NCBI GenBank assembly: GCA_003864495.1
Contig: ML133412.1
Coordinates: forward strand, 434,001 to 498,000
From: Nemopilema nomurai
Taxonomy: Eukaryota; Cnidaria; Scyphozoa; Rhizostomeae; Rhizostomatidae
DNA length: 64,000 nt
Direction: 5' to 3'
Numbering within the stretch: the stretch's first letter is position 1; every line of letters begins with the position of its first letter. Position numbers and translations under genes: made by a program. The notes under the pieces were generated by a model. That model saw nothing but the letters and a program-made list of their open reading frames with translations, was not told the origin of the DNA and ran no database searches. Below are positions 38,901 through 51,104 of the stretch, piece by piece.

Positions 38901-41900
38901 TGTTTAATTATGTTTCCTCTTCGGTTTATGAACCTGCTTTCCATATGGTTTTTAGAGTTGTTTTCGAGTTTGAAGGATTCGACATTACCCAATTCGGTTA
39001 ATATGTTTAACCACTAGAAGAGATAAGAGAGATCACATCAACATTGGATTTACAATGGTTTGTTTTCCTGTGCTAAACAATTGGAAGACAGGAGCTGGTT
39101 GTTTGGAAAGACCAGTGAACGTGTCTCTTATAGCACCTGTTTGGCACTTGCTGCACTTCGAAAAGTGGTAGCTAGCATAGCAACATCGTTTTAAAATTGC
39201 TACAAGTTTTTCAGCTTAAAGCATGCACTCTCAAATCGCACCGCAGACCATCTGTCGCTATGCAAAGCTGGCCAAATCGGATACAAATTTGCCAAAGTGT
39301 GGACCACGAATAATACATTGCTTGCTGACTGATTTCTAACTGTCTTGGCTTCAGTCAAAAAGCGGGAGCCACAACTTAAAGGCGATGGTAGAAGCGGGCG
39401 AACTGTGAATACCCATTTCCCCATCTTTGCACCCCATTTATCAACGGACAGACCTACAAGACAGGGACAAAAAGTGCCAGTTTTGCACTTTCCCAATAAG
39501 CATTGATATTCTTTTCTCCTACTTTCCTTTGGGAACAACTGTATAACCTATTGATGAATTATTTCTCCTTCAACTGACTGTCTTCTTCTCGCTTGCAATG
39601 ACTGGCCTCGTTTTCGTTTGATTTTACCTTACTTCAAATGTGATTCACCAGATTTTGTCATCAACCCAGCTTCTATCACGTGAATAATGCTAATCAGTTG
39701 TCTCTGAATCGTCTTTGATATGCACTTCTTGCTAAAATACTTTTTAAAGACAAACTGTACCTCGGTAGCCTATTGCTCTTATTTTTTGGACAAATATGCA
39801 CGACATTTTCGGTGTGAATGTTTTCGGCAAGATGAAAGGGAAAAATATGTCAATCTCATAGGTAGACTGATGGATCCCGAATTCGCGCTGGTGATCAAGA
39901 TTGGTAGAGCGAATTCCGCAAGAGAATTGACCCTCTTTGTTGACTGTATAGTTACCTGTAACGGGGGAATGTAGGACGGAAATTTCTTAGATAGATAAGG
40001 ATGCTGATCTGTCGCCTAAATCTCCGTCTCATTCAGTCTCAAAGCCAAATCAAATAAGCTTTTTGCAAGCATCTTACATTTAAATAGCTATTATCTCTTG
40101 GACATAACGTTTTACATACATAATCACGTACCCTATCCTCCCTTAAACCTTGGAGGATTCATCGTCTCGAGATAAGTACCTTGCAAATGGAGATCAAGAA
40201 ATTTGTCAACGAGGTCATTAAGAAAGCCGCAACTATAGCCTAATTCTCCACATTATTTGCCCTCTATATAAGTCAGAGCCCTAGGTAAGTAGTACCTCGT
40301 ATTGGAGAGGAGCAGAAACCGCTTGGCCATGTCCGCTCTCTAGATTTGCTTATGATCAGTGAGCTGTCGAATTTACCTCTGTCTCTCTGTGTTTCAGCGA
40401 AGAGCTACGAGCTGTCTTCTCGAGAATTCACCTTCGTGAGCTTCAGGCTATACTCAATGATTATTTGGTGAGTACCTTAAGAAGGGTTACAAGATCGTTT
40501 TGTAGAGCTAAACGGTTAATTAAACTCTTGTATTTGAATTGTCTTTGAGTGATTGGTAACAGGCCATTTACTAACAACGTAAGATATGCATGAGGTTAAA
40601 CTGGAGCACGTTTTTCAACATGTTTATACATCATATGTTTTGATACGAGTAAAGAACACGTTCATCCTCGCGTTCGGTCGTCCGAGGGCAATTCGAAGCA
40701 AAGGGGTTTCCTTCTAAACTTTCTTTTGAGTGCGTATACTTTCTTTTAAAAAGTACAGTGTCTTAGTAGTCAGAGAAACAGGGTAACTATTGAAAAATTG
40801 CTGACGTACTTTGGAGCCTTTCACCTTTTAAATATTTGTCTGGTAATACGTTTTTCTCTTGAAGTGGAGGCATATCCTCCATTCTCCCACCCTTTCCAAT
40901 TTCACACCTCTAAATCATCAGTGCACTTTGTCTTCCTCTTGGTCGCGTCAAAAGCAGCTCAAGTTTCTACTGAAGATTTTTTTTCTTCCTTTTCCATCGC
41001 ACATCATTCTGAAGGTCAAATAGTTGAACCTTCCAAAAAGTATATGATTAGAGGTGCCTGTTGTTATGACTATCTCTGCTGTTTAGTCATGGCATTATAC
41101 GCGGTAATAAAACTACGTGCTAAGTTATGACTCAATTTAATTCTGAGTTTTTTATATAAATTTAAATGGCATGTATCATTTTGAACAACAGCAATTTACT
41201 CAAATTCTTTAGTATGACACTCGAAAGTGTTAAAATATCTGAAATTTCCTGGATTGGTTTTTCATTTCAACATCACTCACTACGGGTCGGATGAGAGGTT
41301 TCTGCTTTGCCAAAGTTTGTCCCCAGCGATTAGAGTTAATCTTTTTTGATTTAAAGTGGACCTGAGCTTTTTGGTTTTGTAGAAGTGCTATTGTTTCTCG
41401 TGCACCAATGTCGGAATAGACCAGTTGAGCTCTTTTAATACCAGCAGTCTGTTGAATTTCTGGTCCATTGTACTTTGCCAACTTCTGCACGTCAATACGA
41501 CATAGACAGATGGCTTTATCCGGCACAAGCTCTTTAAGTGGCGCTCTTTCTTTGGGGTATTTTAATGTATTGGCTGTGATATTTTGCACAACACTACCCC
41601 CCTCCACAGACTTTGCTTTTTCTAGTAACAAGAGAAGACAGTCTACAGCACAAAGGCGTTAAAAAGACATGAGTCCCCCCTACCTCGTTTTGCTATGAGC
41701 CTCGAAGCCAATTCACCTTTTAGCTTTAAAATGAAACATACTCTTTCAGTATAACCTACGAGGCTTTCTCTCAACCTTTTAGTGTGCATCAAAGCTCCTT
41801 GGGCTTTCTTGTCGTTTGAGATTCATCTCTTGTATTTTGAACTTGGAAGTGAAACAAATTGTGACACAAAGAGCTAAAAATAGCGATTTATTTTGTAAAT

Positions 41901-44695
41901 TAACTTTGATGACATATAGATGTTGTTGATATCTTACTTTTTACATGAAATCAATGTGAATCATGTTCAATGTTTCTAAAGGACAGCTTTCCCAAAGAAA
42001 TGCCATTGATAAGCTTCGAGCTTGCTGCCTATAAAACGGTTGTTTTCAAGTTTTCACCAATGGCTATACTGTCAGATTTGGCCCTTCTCTTTGGCTAGGT
42101 ATGCCTCTTGCCGTGTCATGCAAGCTTTCTCCTTAGCAATGGTGTCATGGTTTTCCAGTATGTGCTGTTGATATTTGATAAGTGGTTATTATATTCATGC
42201 AATCTTGTTCTTGTACTAGTAGTTAGTAAAGAGACCCATAGACAAAGTGTACAATAAAGCCTGCTCGTATAAAGATACTCTAGTGTGTTCGTGGAGTGAT
42301 AATTCCCGCCGTTTTGCTCTAATCAGTGACAGCTTTGCTTAATTGAACTGAATTCTGATAGAAGTTGCGTCATCATGCCCTGAGGCTCGTGTGCTCACGG
42401 AATTTCGCTCAAGGTGTCATCAAGTCCTTTTGAATCTTAATAAATTATGGCATGATTTATTCACTGCCACGCTTATTAAAAATGATCGTTTCGGTGTGTG
42501 GAGGATCTCTCAGATCACAAAACATCCGTTTCTTGGCCGTGAAAGTATTCACTTTATCTGTTCGTTTTTGTAACGTATATGTTATGTCAATTTGTCAGCC
42601 GATTTAATTACTTAGCAATGAGGACCAACACGTGGTCTGCAAATCTTTATGAGTAACTGCAATCTCCATATTGACTGTTTTCGTGACCCAAACCGTAGTT
42701 GCCACTGGTGAGAACTACCAGTTGTTCGATGTAAACTGCCTGCAGGCTCTTTCCTCCCAAACCAAGCATATCAAAAAAATCCTCTACAGTTTTTTCCTCT
42801 TTGGCTACTCAGGCCTCTGAAAAACTAAAATAATGAAATTACCAAGAAGTTCGTTGGCAAGAAATCATGTTACAGCTGATGCCAGATCCACTTTTTAGTA
42901 ACTAAGAGAAACATGTAATGGCAATTTTACTCTAGTTGATTTTGTTATAAACTAGTGCCAAATGCAGACCATACTTAGACCACACTCACATTGCTAATCA
43001 TTGGTCTTTCTAAACCCAGTTATCTTCATCAAAAACACAGTGTTATTAGTGACCTTGTGACTTTCTCAATTGAGGGATGCACCCTAGAGTAGTACGTACC
43101 CTCGGGTACTTTTGCCAACGTTCTGCACACAAATCCCTTTGTTTGAATATACTTTTTCATTCGATTCCTACGTTGATCATTGGATCAATATTCTTATGTT
43201 GGGTCGAATTCTATTTTGTGCACCTTCATGTTCCTGTGCTTTGATTCTTTGCATGTTTGTTACTCTCTGACGCCCCAATTATCCATTGCCAGCAATCATC
43301 ACCTCGCGAAGTTGTCTACCAGTTCTCGATTGATTGAATTACTAGATTTTCAACCATTAAAGGATACTTTCTACCTATTTGGGAGTAGTTTTTTTGCTTT
43401 TATTGTGTGAAGGTACGATTCAAATTTACCAACATTCACTTAGTTACTGCATTTCATTTTCAGTTTCCCTTGTGTTCGCTCATCTCCGAGATTCGAAATT
43501 ACATGCTACAAGCATAATGCGGCTTTTGTTGTCTCAATTTTTTATCCTTGTCGTTGTTGTTGTTGCTGTTGTTGTTGCTGTAAAAATTTTCGCTGGCTAG
43601 GACCGATGCAGAGTTTGAGTATTATTTTGCAAGATCGGTTTCAAAATAAATATTACATCTTAAGAGTTAGTTTTTGACAATTTTACGTGAATAGTCAATT
43701 TTCATTGCTCGAAACGAGTTGAAGTAGATTCAAAGGGACTCTTTTCGTTGTATTCTGAATATTTGGTGAAGTTCAACTAAAAAATTATTTACCTGTATGA
43801 CCCACATCTTCGGTTCTTCAAAATATTCACCGGCTTTTTTGCTGCTCAATTTGATCGATCAAAATTAGTCGGCCTATTGTGTGACTCTACGACCAATTGT
43901 GCTGAAAGATGTGGTTTTGAATAACCATTGTCTTTGTTATGCCCAAATATGGTAGATTCAATTCCACCGTCAACATTGCTATCCAAATTAGGCCTGGAAG
44001 AGGATTTTTGGCTTCGCGGATTTACTTGTTTGCACATCACTCACCATTTTGTTTAGCAGGGCAGCATAATAGATCACAGTTCAATTAAATGATCTCAATG
44101 CGATTTATTCTCTTGCAAATATCATGGGTTTTCTTTAAAAGCTTTGATATAAAGAAATTCTGTTTTCTTTTTTGATCCATAGTCTCGTGTAATAGTCTAG
44201 CCCTATGTTTTGGACGATTGGTCGCTGGTGCATTCCGCAGGTCTTTTTGGAACACCCAGGAACGTTTTTGTCACCAAAACACCCTCCACGTTTTTAGGCC
44301 ACCCAATAGTGCGGCTGGCACCCATTACAAATGACGTAATTTTTAATAGCGTTAACACGATTGTCCAAAGTCGTCAAAATCACGTTTTCCGAATCACTTA
44401 GTTTTTCCTACCGCAACCCATTATCTATTTTTGAGAGCGTTAAAGTTTTCGTTGAGAACAATACGTAATCTTATTATAGTTTACAGTGTCAAAAGTGGCA
44501 ACAAAACTTGGAACATCTTGTTTCGCGTCACTGTGTCAAATGTTGAAGCCAGCTCCTGACACTAGCCGGTTCTTTGTTAAACACCGCAAATTCACACTCT
44601 CTGCTGTTGCATTGAAGTTATTTTTGTTTCTGCAGTTCGTCTACTCCAAGGCCTACGATAAAACACTCGAGGGAGCAATCTTCGACAAGTTTCTG
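26940..44695 (+). CDS. EF-hand calcium-binding protein of unknown family (partial, 11 exons, 590 codons)
   Basis: Exons: 26940-27142, 27721-27844, 28179-28219, 28677-28881, 29232-29891, 30395-30547, 34956-35044, 35862-35937, 36472-36560, 40398-40467, 44636-44695. All ten junctions agree in phase, which is strong support. Residues 1-460 are hydrophilic, basic to mixed, and not recognised; the large fifth exon (220 codons) includes KKERRKR and PGKTAARYALKS and looks disordered. Residues 463-590 are helical and contain one canonical EF-hand loop, DIDDDGHLSLLE (487-498), split by an intron after the second base of its glycine codon. A second degenerate hand (about 518-546) and possibly a third follow. 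The first donor (AG|GTTATT) is weak. No stop codon is reached, so more exons are needed; 59562-59633 is one candidate. I cannot name the gene. It starts about 1.2 kb past the transposon. Confidence 0.75.
27340..27590 (-). mobile_element. tRNA-derived SINE
   Basis: On the minus strand the segment begins GGATGGCTCAGAGGTTAGAG, a tRNA A-box region. It continues through an anticodon-stem-like CTATAGACCCAAGGGTC and a perfect B box (GGTTCGAGTCCC at about 27529-27540). The following body is not tRNA and contains a hairpin (CAGGACACTG..CAGTGTCCTC around AAGCTTAAGCTT). The acceptor stem does not pair, so this is not a functional tRNA. The 3' end is approximate. It lies in the first intron of the EF-hand gene, opposite orientation. 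Confidence 0.7.
30010..30200. repeat. Dispersed repeat family, copy B, partly inverted on itself
   Basis: TTTTTGCATACTTAAATTAC, then CAGACACTCCTCAGAGTATG on the plus strand match the other copies. About 70 bp later ATTTTCCGACGTTTGCATAC gives part of the same sequence in the opposite orientation. It lies in an EF-hand gene intron. Confidence 0.55.
30548..32824. other. Large intron of the EF-hand gene, first part
   Basis: No phase-compatible exon was found. There is a C-run at 31838-31847 and an 84-codon ORF at 32284-32535 without splice support or recognisable content. Confidence 0.4.
32825..33537. repeat. Minisatellite, 25-bp unit TCTGATTGATTGAATGATCGATTGG with 12-13-bp half units
   Basis: About 710 bp of repeats of a 25-bp unit, mixed with shorter units (TCTGATTGATTGG and similar) and point variants (GCTTG, GATCA). 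The unit is itself built from GATT/GATC quasi-repeats. Because 25 is not a multiple of three and no phase makes a stop on the minus strand, long overlapping ORFs rich in Asn, Gln, Ser, Asp and Ile appear there; these are a by-product of the repeat. It lies in the 4.4-kb intron between 30547 and 34956. Confidence 0.95.
33538..34955. other. Large intron of the EF-hand gene, second part
   Basis: Overlapping ORFs at 34512-34897 in three plus frames have no splice support and no recognisable content. Nothing else seen. Confidence 0.4.
35334..35406 (+). tRNA. tRNA-Lys (anticodon TTT)
   Basis: A 73-nt cloverleaf: acceptor GCCCAGT pairs with ACTGGGC, discriminator G, D arm with A box TAGCTCAGTCGG, anticodon stem around the loop CTTTTAA (anticodon TTT, lysine), and T arm with B box GGTTCGAGTCC. 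There is no intron. The 3' CCA is not encoded, as expected in eukaryotes. The gene sits in the intron that splits the EF-hand loop, same strand as the host gene, and is expected to be transcribed by RNA polymerase III. Confidence 0.97.
35412..35418 (+). terminator. RNA polymerase III T-run terminator of tRNA-Lys
   Basis: Seven T residues begin six bases after the tRNA 3' end, a standard pol III stop. Confidence 0.85.
36561..40397. other. Intron of the EF-hand gene, nothing recognised
   Basis: A 3.8-kb intron between the exons ending at 36560 and starting at 40398. ORFs of 70-110 codons here (for example 39200-39538 on the minus strand) lack splice support or domains. Confidence 0.4.
41230..41621 (-). 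CDS. Exon-like minus-strand ORF in an EF-hand gene intron, unknown
   Basis: A good pyrimidine-rich acceptor (CTTCTCTTGTTACTAG) precedes an open segment that enters with two bases completing a codon and runs 129 codons to a stop. It would be a terminal exon; there is no ATG at its start. The peptide is basic and polar (KAKSVEGGSVVQNITANTLK, later RETIALLQNQKAQVHFKSKK), without recognisable domain, signal peptide or cysteine pattern. Possible upstream partners are segments at 43790-44040 on the same strand, one ending in EEPKMWVIQ before a GTAAAT donor. ORFs of this length are expected by chance about once or a few times in a window of this size and composition. Confidence 0.25.
43549..43580. 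repeat. GTT/GCT trinucleotide microsatellite
   Basis: An imperfect run of GTT with interspersed GCT, in an EF-hand gene intron. Confidence 0.85.
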
Positions 44696-45099
44696 GTGAG
44701 TCACGCAATAGTCTTTATCTGCATTAGGTCCACGGTCAATTCCGTGTCCTGTAGCCTGCAGGCAGTATTACTAAAACAACTCCAATTGCTAAACAAGTGC
44801 TACCGATGATTCTGTTTCATGAAGTTCTCGCCGTTTTAACAGCTACTTGGCAAATTTTGTCAGGGTAATTTCCCATTCAAGTTTGGTACCAATTGCGTGC
44901 GTACCTGTAATTATTACCTGGGGGTTTAAACGATTGAGTTGGTTCCTCAGTTGTTTATCATCTGCATATGTAGATGTTGTAGTTGCCAGAAAGCTTGAGT
45001 CCTTAAATCACTATGTTAAAGGACAAAGATATTATTAAGATGAGAAGAGGAAATTGCAAATAAATTATGCTCTTAATTTCCTCTTTATTGCTCCAATAA

Positions 45100-45441
45100 T
45101 CAGGCTATGCACCGTGAAATGTTGTATGTGATATTTTTACAGTTACGTTTATGAATATTCGCCATGGGGTAAAGTTTTTGCGTCTCTGCTTTCGATTTAT
45201 AAATCTTGATTCCTTTAAAACCGGGATTTAATGCCAACTCTCCTTTGCTTTCCCTTTTTTGTCTTCTACTGTCTCCGCAATCAGGAGACATTACACAGGG
45301 TGCTCCAGGCAGAAAATTACTGCACTGAGCTATTTGCAAAGGCAAGGGTCTTTTGTTCCTTCGTTTCCAGTTAACGTAATTTCCGCCGAAGATGAAAAGA
45401 CAGATATATATCAACAGTGGTAATATTAAGCGATGGGTCAT
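45100..45441 (-). CDS. Possible small secreted protein ORF (113 aa)
   Basis: A single-exon ORF with a true ATG at 45441. It begins MTHRLILPLLIYICLFIFGG, a convincing hydrophobic signal sequence, followed by a basic stretch (WKRRNKRP). Five cysteines follow the signal (in AQC, APC, PDC, RNC, SRC). Dibasic/basic clusters (SRRQKRESK, HKRNC) could be processing sites, and KNITYNISRC has two N-glycosylation motifs. This looks like a secreted peptide precursor, but I recognise no family and there is no splice, poly(A) or expression evidence. An ORF of this size can occur by chance here. Confidence 0.3.
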   Translation of the reverse strand: MTHRLILPLLIYICLFIFGGNYVNWKRRNKRPLPLQIAQCSNFLPGAPCVMSPDCGDSRRQKRESKGELALNPGFKGIKIYKSKAETQKLYPMANIHKRNCKNITYNISRCIA

Positions 45442-45869
45442 TAATTCTCATATTCGCAAAACTGGACGTTGAGCCCTCTAAACAGACAAAAAGTGGTTTC
45501 TCTTTGACGATTGAAAGGCCCATGGTCTTTGTCTGAGTTGTCATGTTTGGAACATCATACATTGACAAAATGTTGCCAATGATAATCGAAAACCCTCTTT
45601 ATTGGAAAAACCAGTCTCTCTCTCGATGGCGTGGCATCGCTGGAATTTGCCTCAATGTCAGTGTTAATTTGAAAGTCGCTTGCAAGTTACCGGTCTGTTC
45701 CGTCTTATCCGATTCATTTTCAGTCCGTGTTTAGGGTGAATTTGTGTTTGGCTGTAGCTATGTCGTGCAGAACTACAGGCCGTCTTTCAATGCTGCATCT
45801 GGCAATTGTGGTAGTTTGCTTTCTTGGGAAACTGCCAAATGCTGTGAGGAGAAATATGTTGAATAAAGA

Positions 45870-45965
45870 AACACTAATACACAAGAGCCGTTATGGACAA
45901 ATTGATAAGGGGTTTGAATACCATGCCAACGTTCCGGGTTCGATTCCAGTTTATTTAAAGTTCCG
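45870..45965 (+). repeat. Decayed tRNA-like (SINE head) sequence, tentative
   Basis: TGGACAAATTGATAAGGGGT followed 20-30 bp later by CCGGGTTCGATTCCAG resembles an A box and a B box at roughly tRNA spacing, with no stems left. The overlapping open reading frame (about 45761-46065) is probably fortuitous for this reason. Confidence 0.3.
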
Positions 45966-46109
45966 ATTCCGGTTTAATAAAAGTTCCCTTATCTGTAAAA
46001 GGTTGCAAAGTCAAGTCATGCAGTTGAGGCATAAGAAGGCACGGAAAGAAGCCCATCGCACTTGACTGTACATTTCTCTGCGTTCCATATTGGGTACAGG
46101 AACAGCATT

Positions 46110-46215
46110 TACCATTTTAGTTACGTTTGAAAATTATTCAAAAATTATTCAAAAATGTTGATCCAAAATAATTTGAATATGATTCTAAAATGATTCCAAA
46201 ATGATTCAAAAATTA
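46110..46215. repeat. Low-complexity run of AAAATTATTC / AAAATGATTC units
   Basis: About ten imperfect 10-11-bp units of ATTCAAAAATTATTC-like sequence in tandem. Confidence 0.7.
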
Positions 46216-49200
46216 AACGTTTCTCGGGTTCTAGTCAAGCAGTTATTTTCTCTAGTGCTAAAGTACCAGGACTCTCAGAAGTCCTGTGATTCACCTATCA
46301 GTATGAAGGATTGTGTTACATTTTAGAAGCTTATTTACTGTCATACCAATTTATCAAACAATGTGCCACAGTCTTACAGCAAACAGGGCCTAGATTAGGC
46401 GAAGTGGCGACATCATATTCAGCAATGCCAGTCAACCATCTGATGACGTCTTCTATGTTCTAAATGTGTTCTCTGCCAATCTCTCCGCACATTGCCTAGA
46501 CGTGTTTCAATGCTTATGTTTGCAGCTATAGAGTTCTCTGACTACGATAGAGAGAGTGGACTTGAAATCATATGGCAAGGAAGTAAAATAATTGCGATCG
46601 ATCTAGTATGGAATAATACTGGATGTTGGCTGAGTCAGATAGGGTAGTCTTTTGTGCTCAAAGGGATGGGTTAGTGTAGATCGATTTGCTGCATAGGAGG
46701 CTGTGTTGACACCAAGCAACATGGTGATAATCCTACTGTACTGCCTGTAAAAGGTGTTTCTCCTATGTATTAAATGGGAATCGTCTTTCTTTCAAGGCCA
46801 ATCGAAAGTTCGAGTTTCAAGGCCAATAGAAGAAATCTGATAATCCGCTCTTGAAAGTATTTGAGATAGCTGCACAGAATTCCATGTGCACACCTCTTGA
46901 AGATAGCTATCGTATCTTTGATCACCGAGTAAGTTTTCGATAGAAATCAACAGCCCGTGCATGCATGCTCCGTTCTGATTTGCTAAATCTTGACAAGTGA
47001 GTGGAGAGTAACGTTTCTGTCGACTTCAATACATATCTGGCTTAGAGGTCATTTCCCGTAACTGTCTTGATCAGAAAGAGTATTTGATGAAAAGGAAAAA
47101 GCGAACATGGTTATTGTTCAGTCGGGAGCGGTCGCTGTCATTCAAAGAAGTACATTTTGAAATCATAAGAAGTCATTTTCTGACAAATGTCGCGTTCTCA
47201 GAGCGATGAATTGGACACTTGAGCTTTTTATCTAGGGTCAAACTCTTGCTTGTTTTGTTAATGAATGACAAATTAAAAATGACCATTTTACGTCATACTC
47301 TGTATTCCTTGATTTATCTACTTTACTTATATCGTTAAATTCAAGATTATAGTTTTAAATCTTGTTTGAAAGGACAATAGGGGTCGCTTCTTATGAAAGG
47401 CTTGGGCTGGATAAAGAGGGGTATACCCGTCTTTCCTGGCATCAAACCTAACAAGAAACAATTGGCCATGGTGTCTTGAGATTTCAATGCCTGTTTGTTC
47501 ATTCATGTCTATGAATCCTTCCAGAACTTCGAGCGACGTCAACTATGTAGATGATTATATACCAATCTTGGCTAACCTACTTGCCAAGTGACGAAGCTAC
47601 CTCAACGCAAAGTCAAAAAAGGCCTTTGAAATTGTTTAAAAACGTATCTCAAGGTCAATAGTATAACAGCAGATCTTCTTCGATAGCTTTTAGAGCATAA
47701 ACGTAGTCTCATCTACCAGCAGCGTGCATAAATTTGGATATGCTAAAGTATTCCTTTTTTCATCTCTCCCACAATTTCTCCTCCAAAGAAAGCCATAGCG
47801 TAAACCAAAGTCTAACAAAACACATATTTTTCTAGTTTTTTAAAAGTTTCCCAAAATTTTAATTCAAAATCAACCACGTCACCTGCAGGATTTGTTGTTC
47901 TTACAAAATTCCGACGTAATAATACATCCCATTGTAAACGTCTCATTTAAAAAGTTAAAAAAACACACTGTTGGGCCAAAATAATTCGTCTAAGACTTCA
48001 ATTTGCGCCAGGGGTTATCGTTATTGCTGATTGAAAAGTACCGTTTTTTCAATGCGAAGTTTTCTAAGTGTTTACAGTTGCTATTGCGGTACGACAGAGG
48101 TGTTAATATTAAGTGGACTCTTGTTATTTCTAGTTTTTATTTTCTCGAGTTTCATAGTTTTCCTTTTCTGGAGACGCTGTGAAGCTCGTTTTTTTGGTTG
48201 CTTACGAGGGCGCAATGTATGAAGCGATCTAGATCAAGTTCAAACGTGGGTCCGCAGTAAACAGTAATCGGAGAAGGTGTTCAAACATGCTTAATACTGT
48301 CTCCAGTATTAATGCCGCAATATATTACCCGCCATCCTCCAGATGCTACTCTTTATGACATCCGATGCTTTTAGATCACTAAACCGAACCCCCGTGCTAC
48401 TTCTCATAACAAGAGTTTCTAGTAAATCTGAAATTCCAGTCCGAGGTAAAAAAGGTTTTTAAGGTCTATTTAGTATTAGTTCTGACTGTTATTTAACTTA
48501 TTCTTTCCTTGTACCAAAGCCAGTAGATGAATTGCGCTTGTCATGTTCTAGATGTATACTACGTGAAGATATACTACAAACCACTGGATGCTCTGTTAAT
48601 GATTAGAGAGAGGGGTGGGGGCCATTGCAGGGTGACCCTGCAAGATGGGTGTGTTGTTGTTGTTCCGTTATTAATTCTTTAGAAAGATCCTACTCGCGGT
48701 ACAGCTGTTTGGATAGGCCTGCCGGATGATTCCATGTCTGCACCTCAGATGTCACGTAAAGACTGTCATATCAAATGATTTATCCAGGGGGGCGGTTGGT
48801 GATAGAGGAATAAACACGATCTTCTTCTGCCATGTATCATTACTATGTCATGTTGCCTCACAGTTTACACCCCGTGTTGTTTGCCGGCGTTTATTTTGAG
48901 CGACCTGTCCCTGAGATTGCCGATTAACTTTAATTACGTCAGAGATATTTGGTTTGATCGAGGTGAGGCTCGTGAGTCGTGGGAACTAACCGTTTTGAAT
49001 AGCCCTCTGTTTACTGTTCCTAAGAGGGTCCTGTTTGCCGTGCATTGAGTACATACTAAGCATCTGGTGACCTCTGCAAAAGGATGTCCAATTCACTTCG
49101 TGCGTCTTTTGCTCAGAACCCAAAGTAGAACCATTGTCTCTTGAGTTGAGTTCATTTCACACGAGGGTGAAAGAAGAAAAGAGTCGAAGTGAATTTTCAT

Positions 49201-51104
49201 TGGAAAAGTCATTTTTATGAAATTGTATTTCTGCAATACTCCATGTCTGCCAAAAGTGTCCCCCTTTCTCTTCAGAGATGTGTTGGAAAATAGTTTAGAC
49301 ACAATGGTTTTCAAGAATATTTTTCTCCTAATCAAATATGAATTCTGTTGGAAGAAATATGAAACAAACATCTTAATAGCTGAACATATGCAAGGAAGAG
49401 GGGTGTAAGTGCGAAAAGAGCACAAGGGCTAATCGTTAAATGTGAAGTATTCTAACCCGGTCTTTTGTTAATTATAGCCTCCTATTTCCAAGAAACTCTA
49501 GAATATATTAACTTTTCCATTAACTTTAGGCCTGTGGGAGTCCTATGGCTCTGTTGGAAAGCACAGGCTTTTGAACGGGGCGTTTTCTAGAAAACAGCGT
49601 TAAAACTCTTGTTCTGGCCTATAGATAGATAGATGCATAGATATAGCTTTCAAATCATGTTTTAATCCAAACGTTCTGGTTTTTGTGCGCACAGTTAAAG
49701 TCGTTATTGGTGTCATGAGTTTGAGGACAAATGTTTGTGGTAATACCAAAGATAATTGGATATTTTGAAGCTGAGCTACCAGATAATTCTCCTGGATTGC
49801 TCTTTCGCCAAATAAAAACGTTCGTGGATTGTGGGCAGCACATATGAATTGAAAACCGACATCGACAAATCCAGAGATCAAAGAAAATCAAAAGCCATGT
49901 TTTCCTTGAAACTTTGGTAGGTGGTCCCAATTCTTGCATTAAAGCGTGTACGGAATGGCGAGATAACCTTTGGGCTGGCCTGCGGACTTCTACATTAGCA
50001 GAAATTTGTTTGCGCAAATGTGAGCTTGGCTGCTTGCTTCAGGTTGCGAGAAATGAAATAGAGTGCTAACCAGAAGCTCAACCTCTTTAATAGGGGATTG
50101 GGCTGTGGTCACGTGTTCATTCACGATAGAATTATGCAATGAAATACAGAACATGAAATGGAGTCTCTTTACATACGTTTGCAAGGCCTCATTCTATGCA
50201 GAAAAAAGGAGTTTAATGGGGTTATTCTACAATAAGGTGTAAAGTGAACGGTGATTTTTCTTAGACAACCAATAATTTGCTGTGGTATTTTCTAGCTATT
50301 TGCTTTGTCGGACTATAGTTATTTATCACGTTTGCATCCTATAAAGAGCGTAGAGTGAAAAGGTTTTTAAGTATGCACCAGCTATGATCCCATTGTTCCG
50401 TGCCTTTTGGATTTGTTGGTTTGGAGAGAGGAGTGGGTCCCTTTTTAATGAGCAAAATTGTCGATTTCGTCGTGAATGATTTAAGTTAGAGAGAAGTGGT
50501 TTAAATGTCTTGACCAGGGTCCTCAGTAGACTGATTTGTAACAAGGGCCTATTCATCAGTGTTTATTCGGTGCTCGATGGACCATGTGTTCGTCCATTTG
50601 CCGTTTTCTGTATCAATTGCTTGTCTTCGTCTTTACATTTGTATTGAGGGCCTAAGCTGTTCAAAAACATGCAGATTTCTCCTCTATCATACAACCTTTG
50701 AATTTAAACGATGACGTTATGTTACCAATTGGCACCAATCAGCACTTGACTTCAAGAAGTCAATTGCATTGCTGTGACGTCACGAATTGACTGAGTATAG
50801 AGCTATAATACTTAACTGATGTAATTCACTTCACTAAGAAATTAGGTATGATCTACTGAGCTTGGCAGTCAACGTACACCAGAACATTCTAATTGTTACT
50901 TGGAGAACTGCTAACCACAATTTGCTATACAAATGCTATAAATCAAAAGACTCTTTGACCAAGTATATTAAAGCCTATAAAGTTCTTATTATTCTTACTA
51001 TTTCTAGTTTGAATGTTAGAATGTTAGTTAATGTAAATTAGATATCCCATTCCTGTTGACAGAAACGCTTCGTCATTTCCCTTGGCTCTTCTAAAGTCAA
51101 GGTG
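46216..51104. other. No gene seen
   Basis: Several ORFs of 60-120 codons occur (for example 49655-50017 on the minus strand) but none has splice context or a recognisable domain. If the EF-hand gene continues to the right this is intron; otherwise it is intergenic. Confidence 0.4.

Noticed and set aside
45761..46065. 101-codon plus-strand ORF with a hydrophobic N-terminal segment
   Set aside because: Its second half overlaps tRNA-like and simple-repeat sequence, and there is no splice or signal context.
49600..50184. Overlapping minus-strand ORFs of 64-120 codons
   Set aside because: No domain, no splice sites in the right phase, and several frames open at once, as expected by chance.
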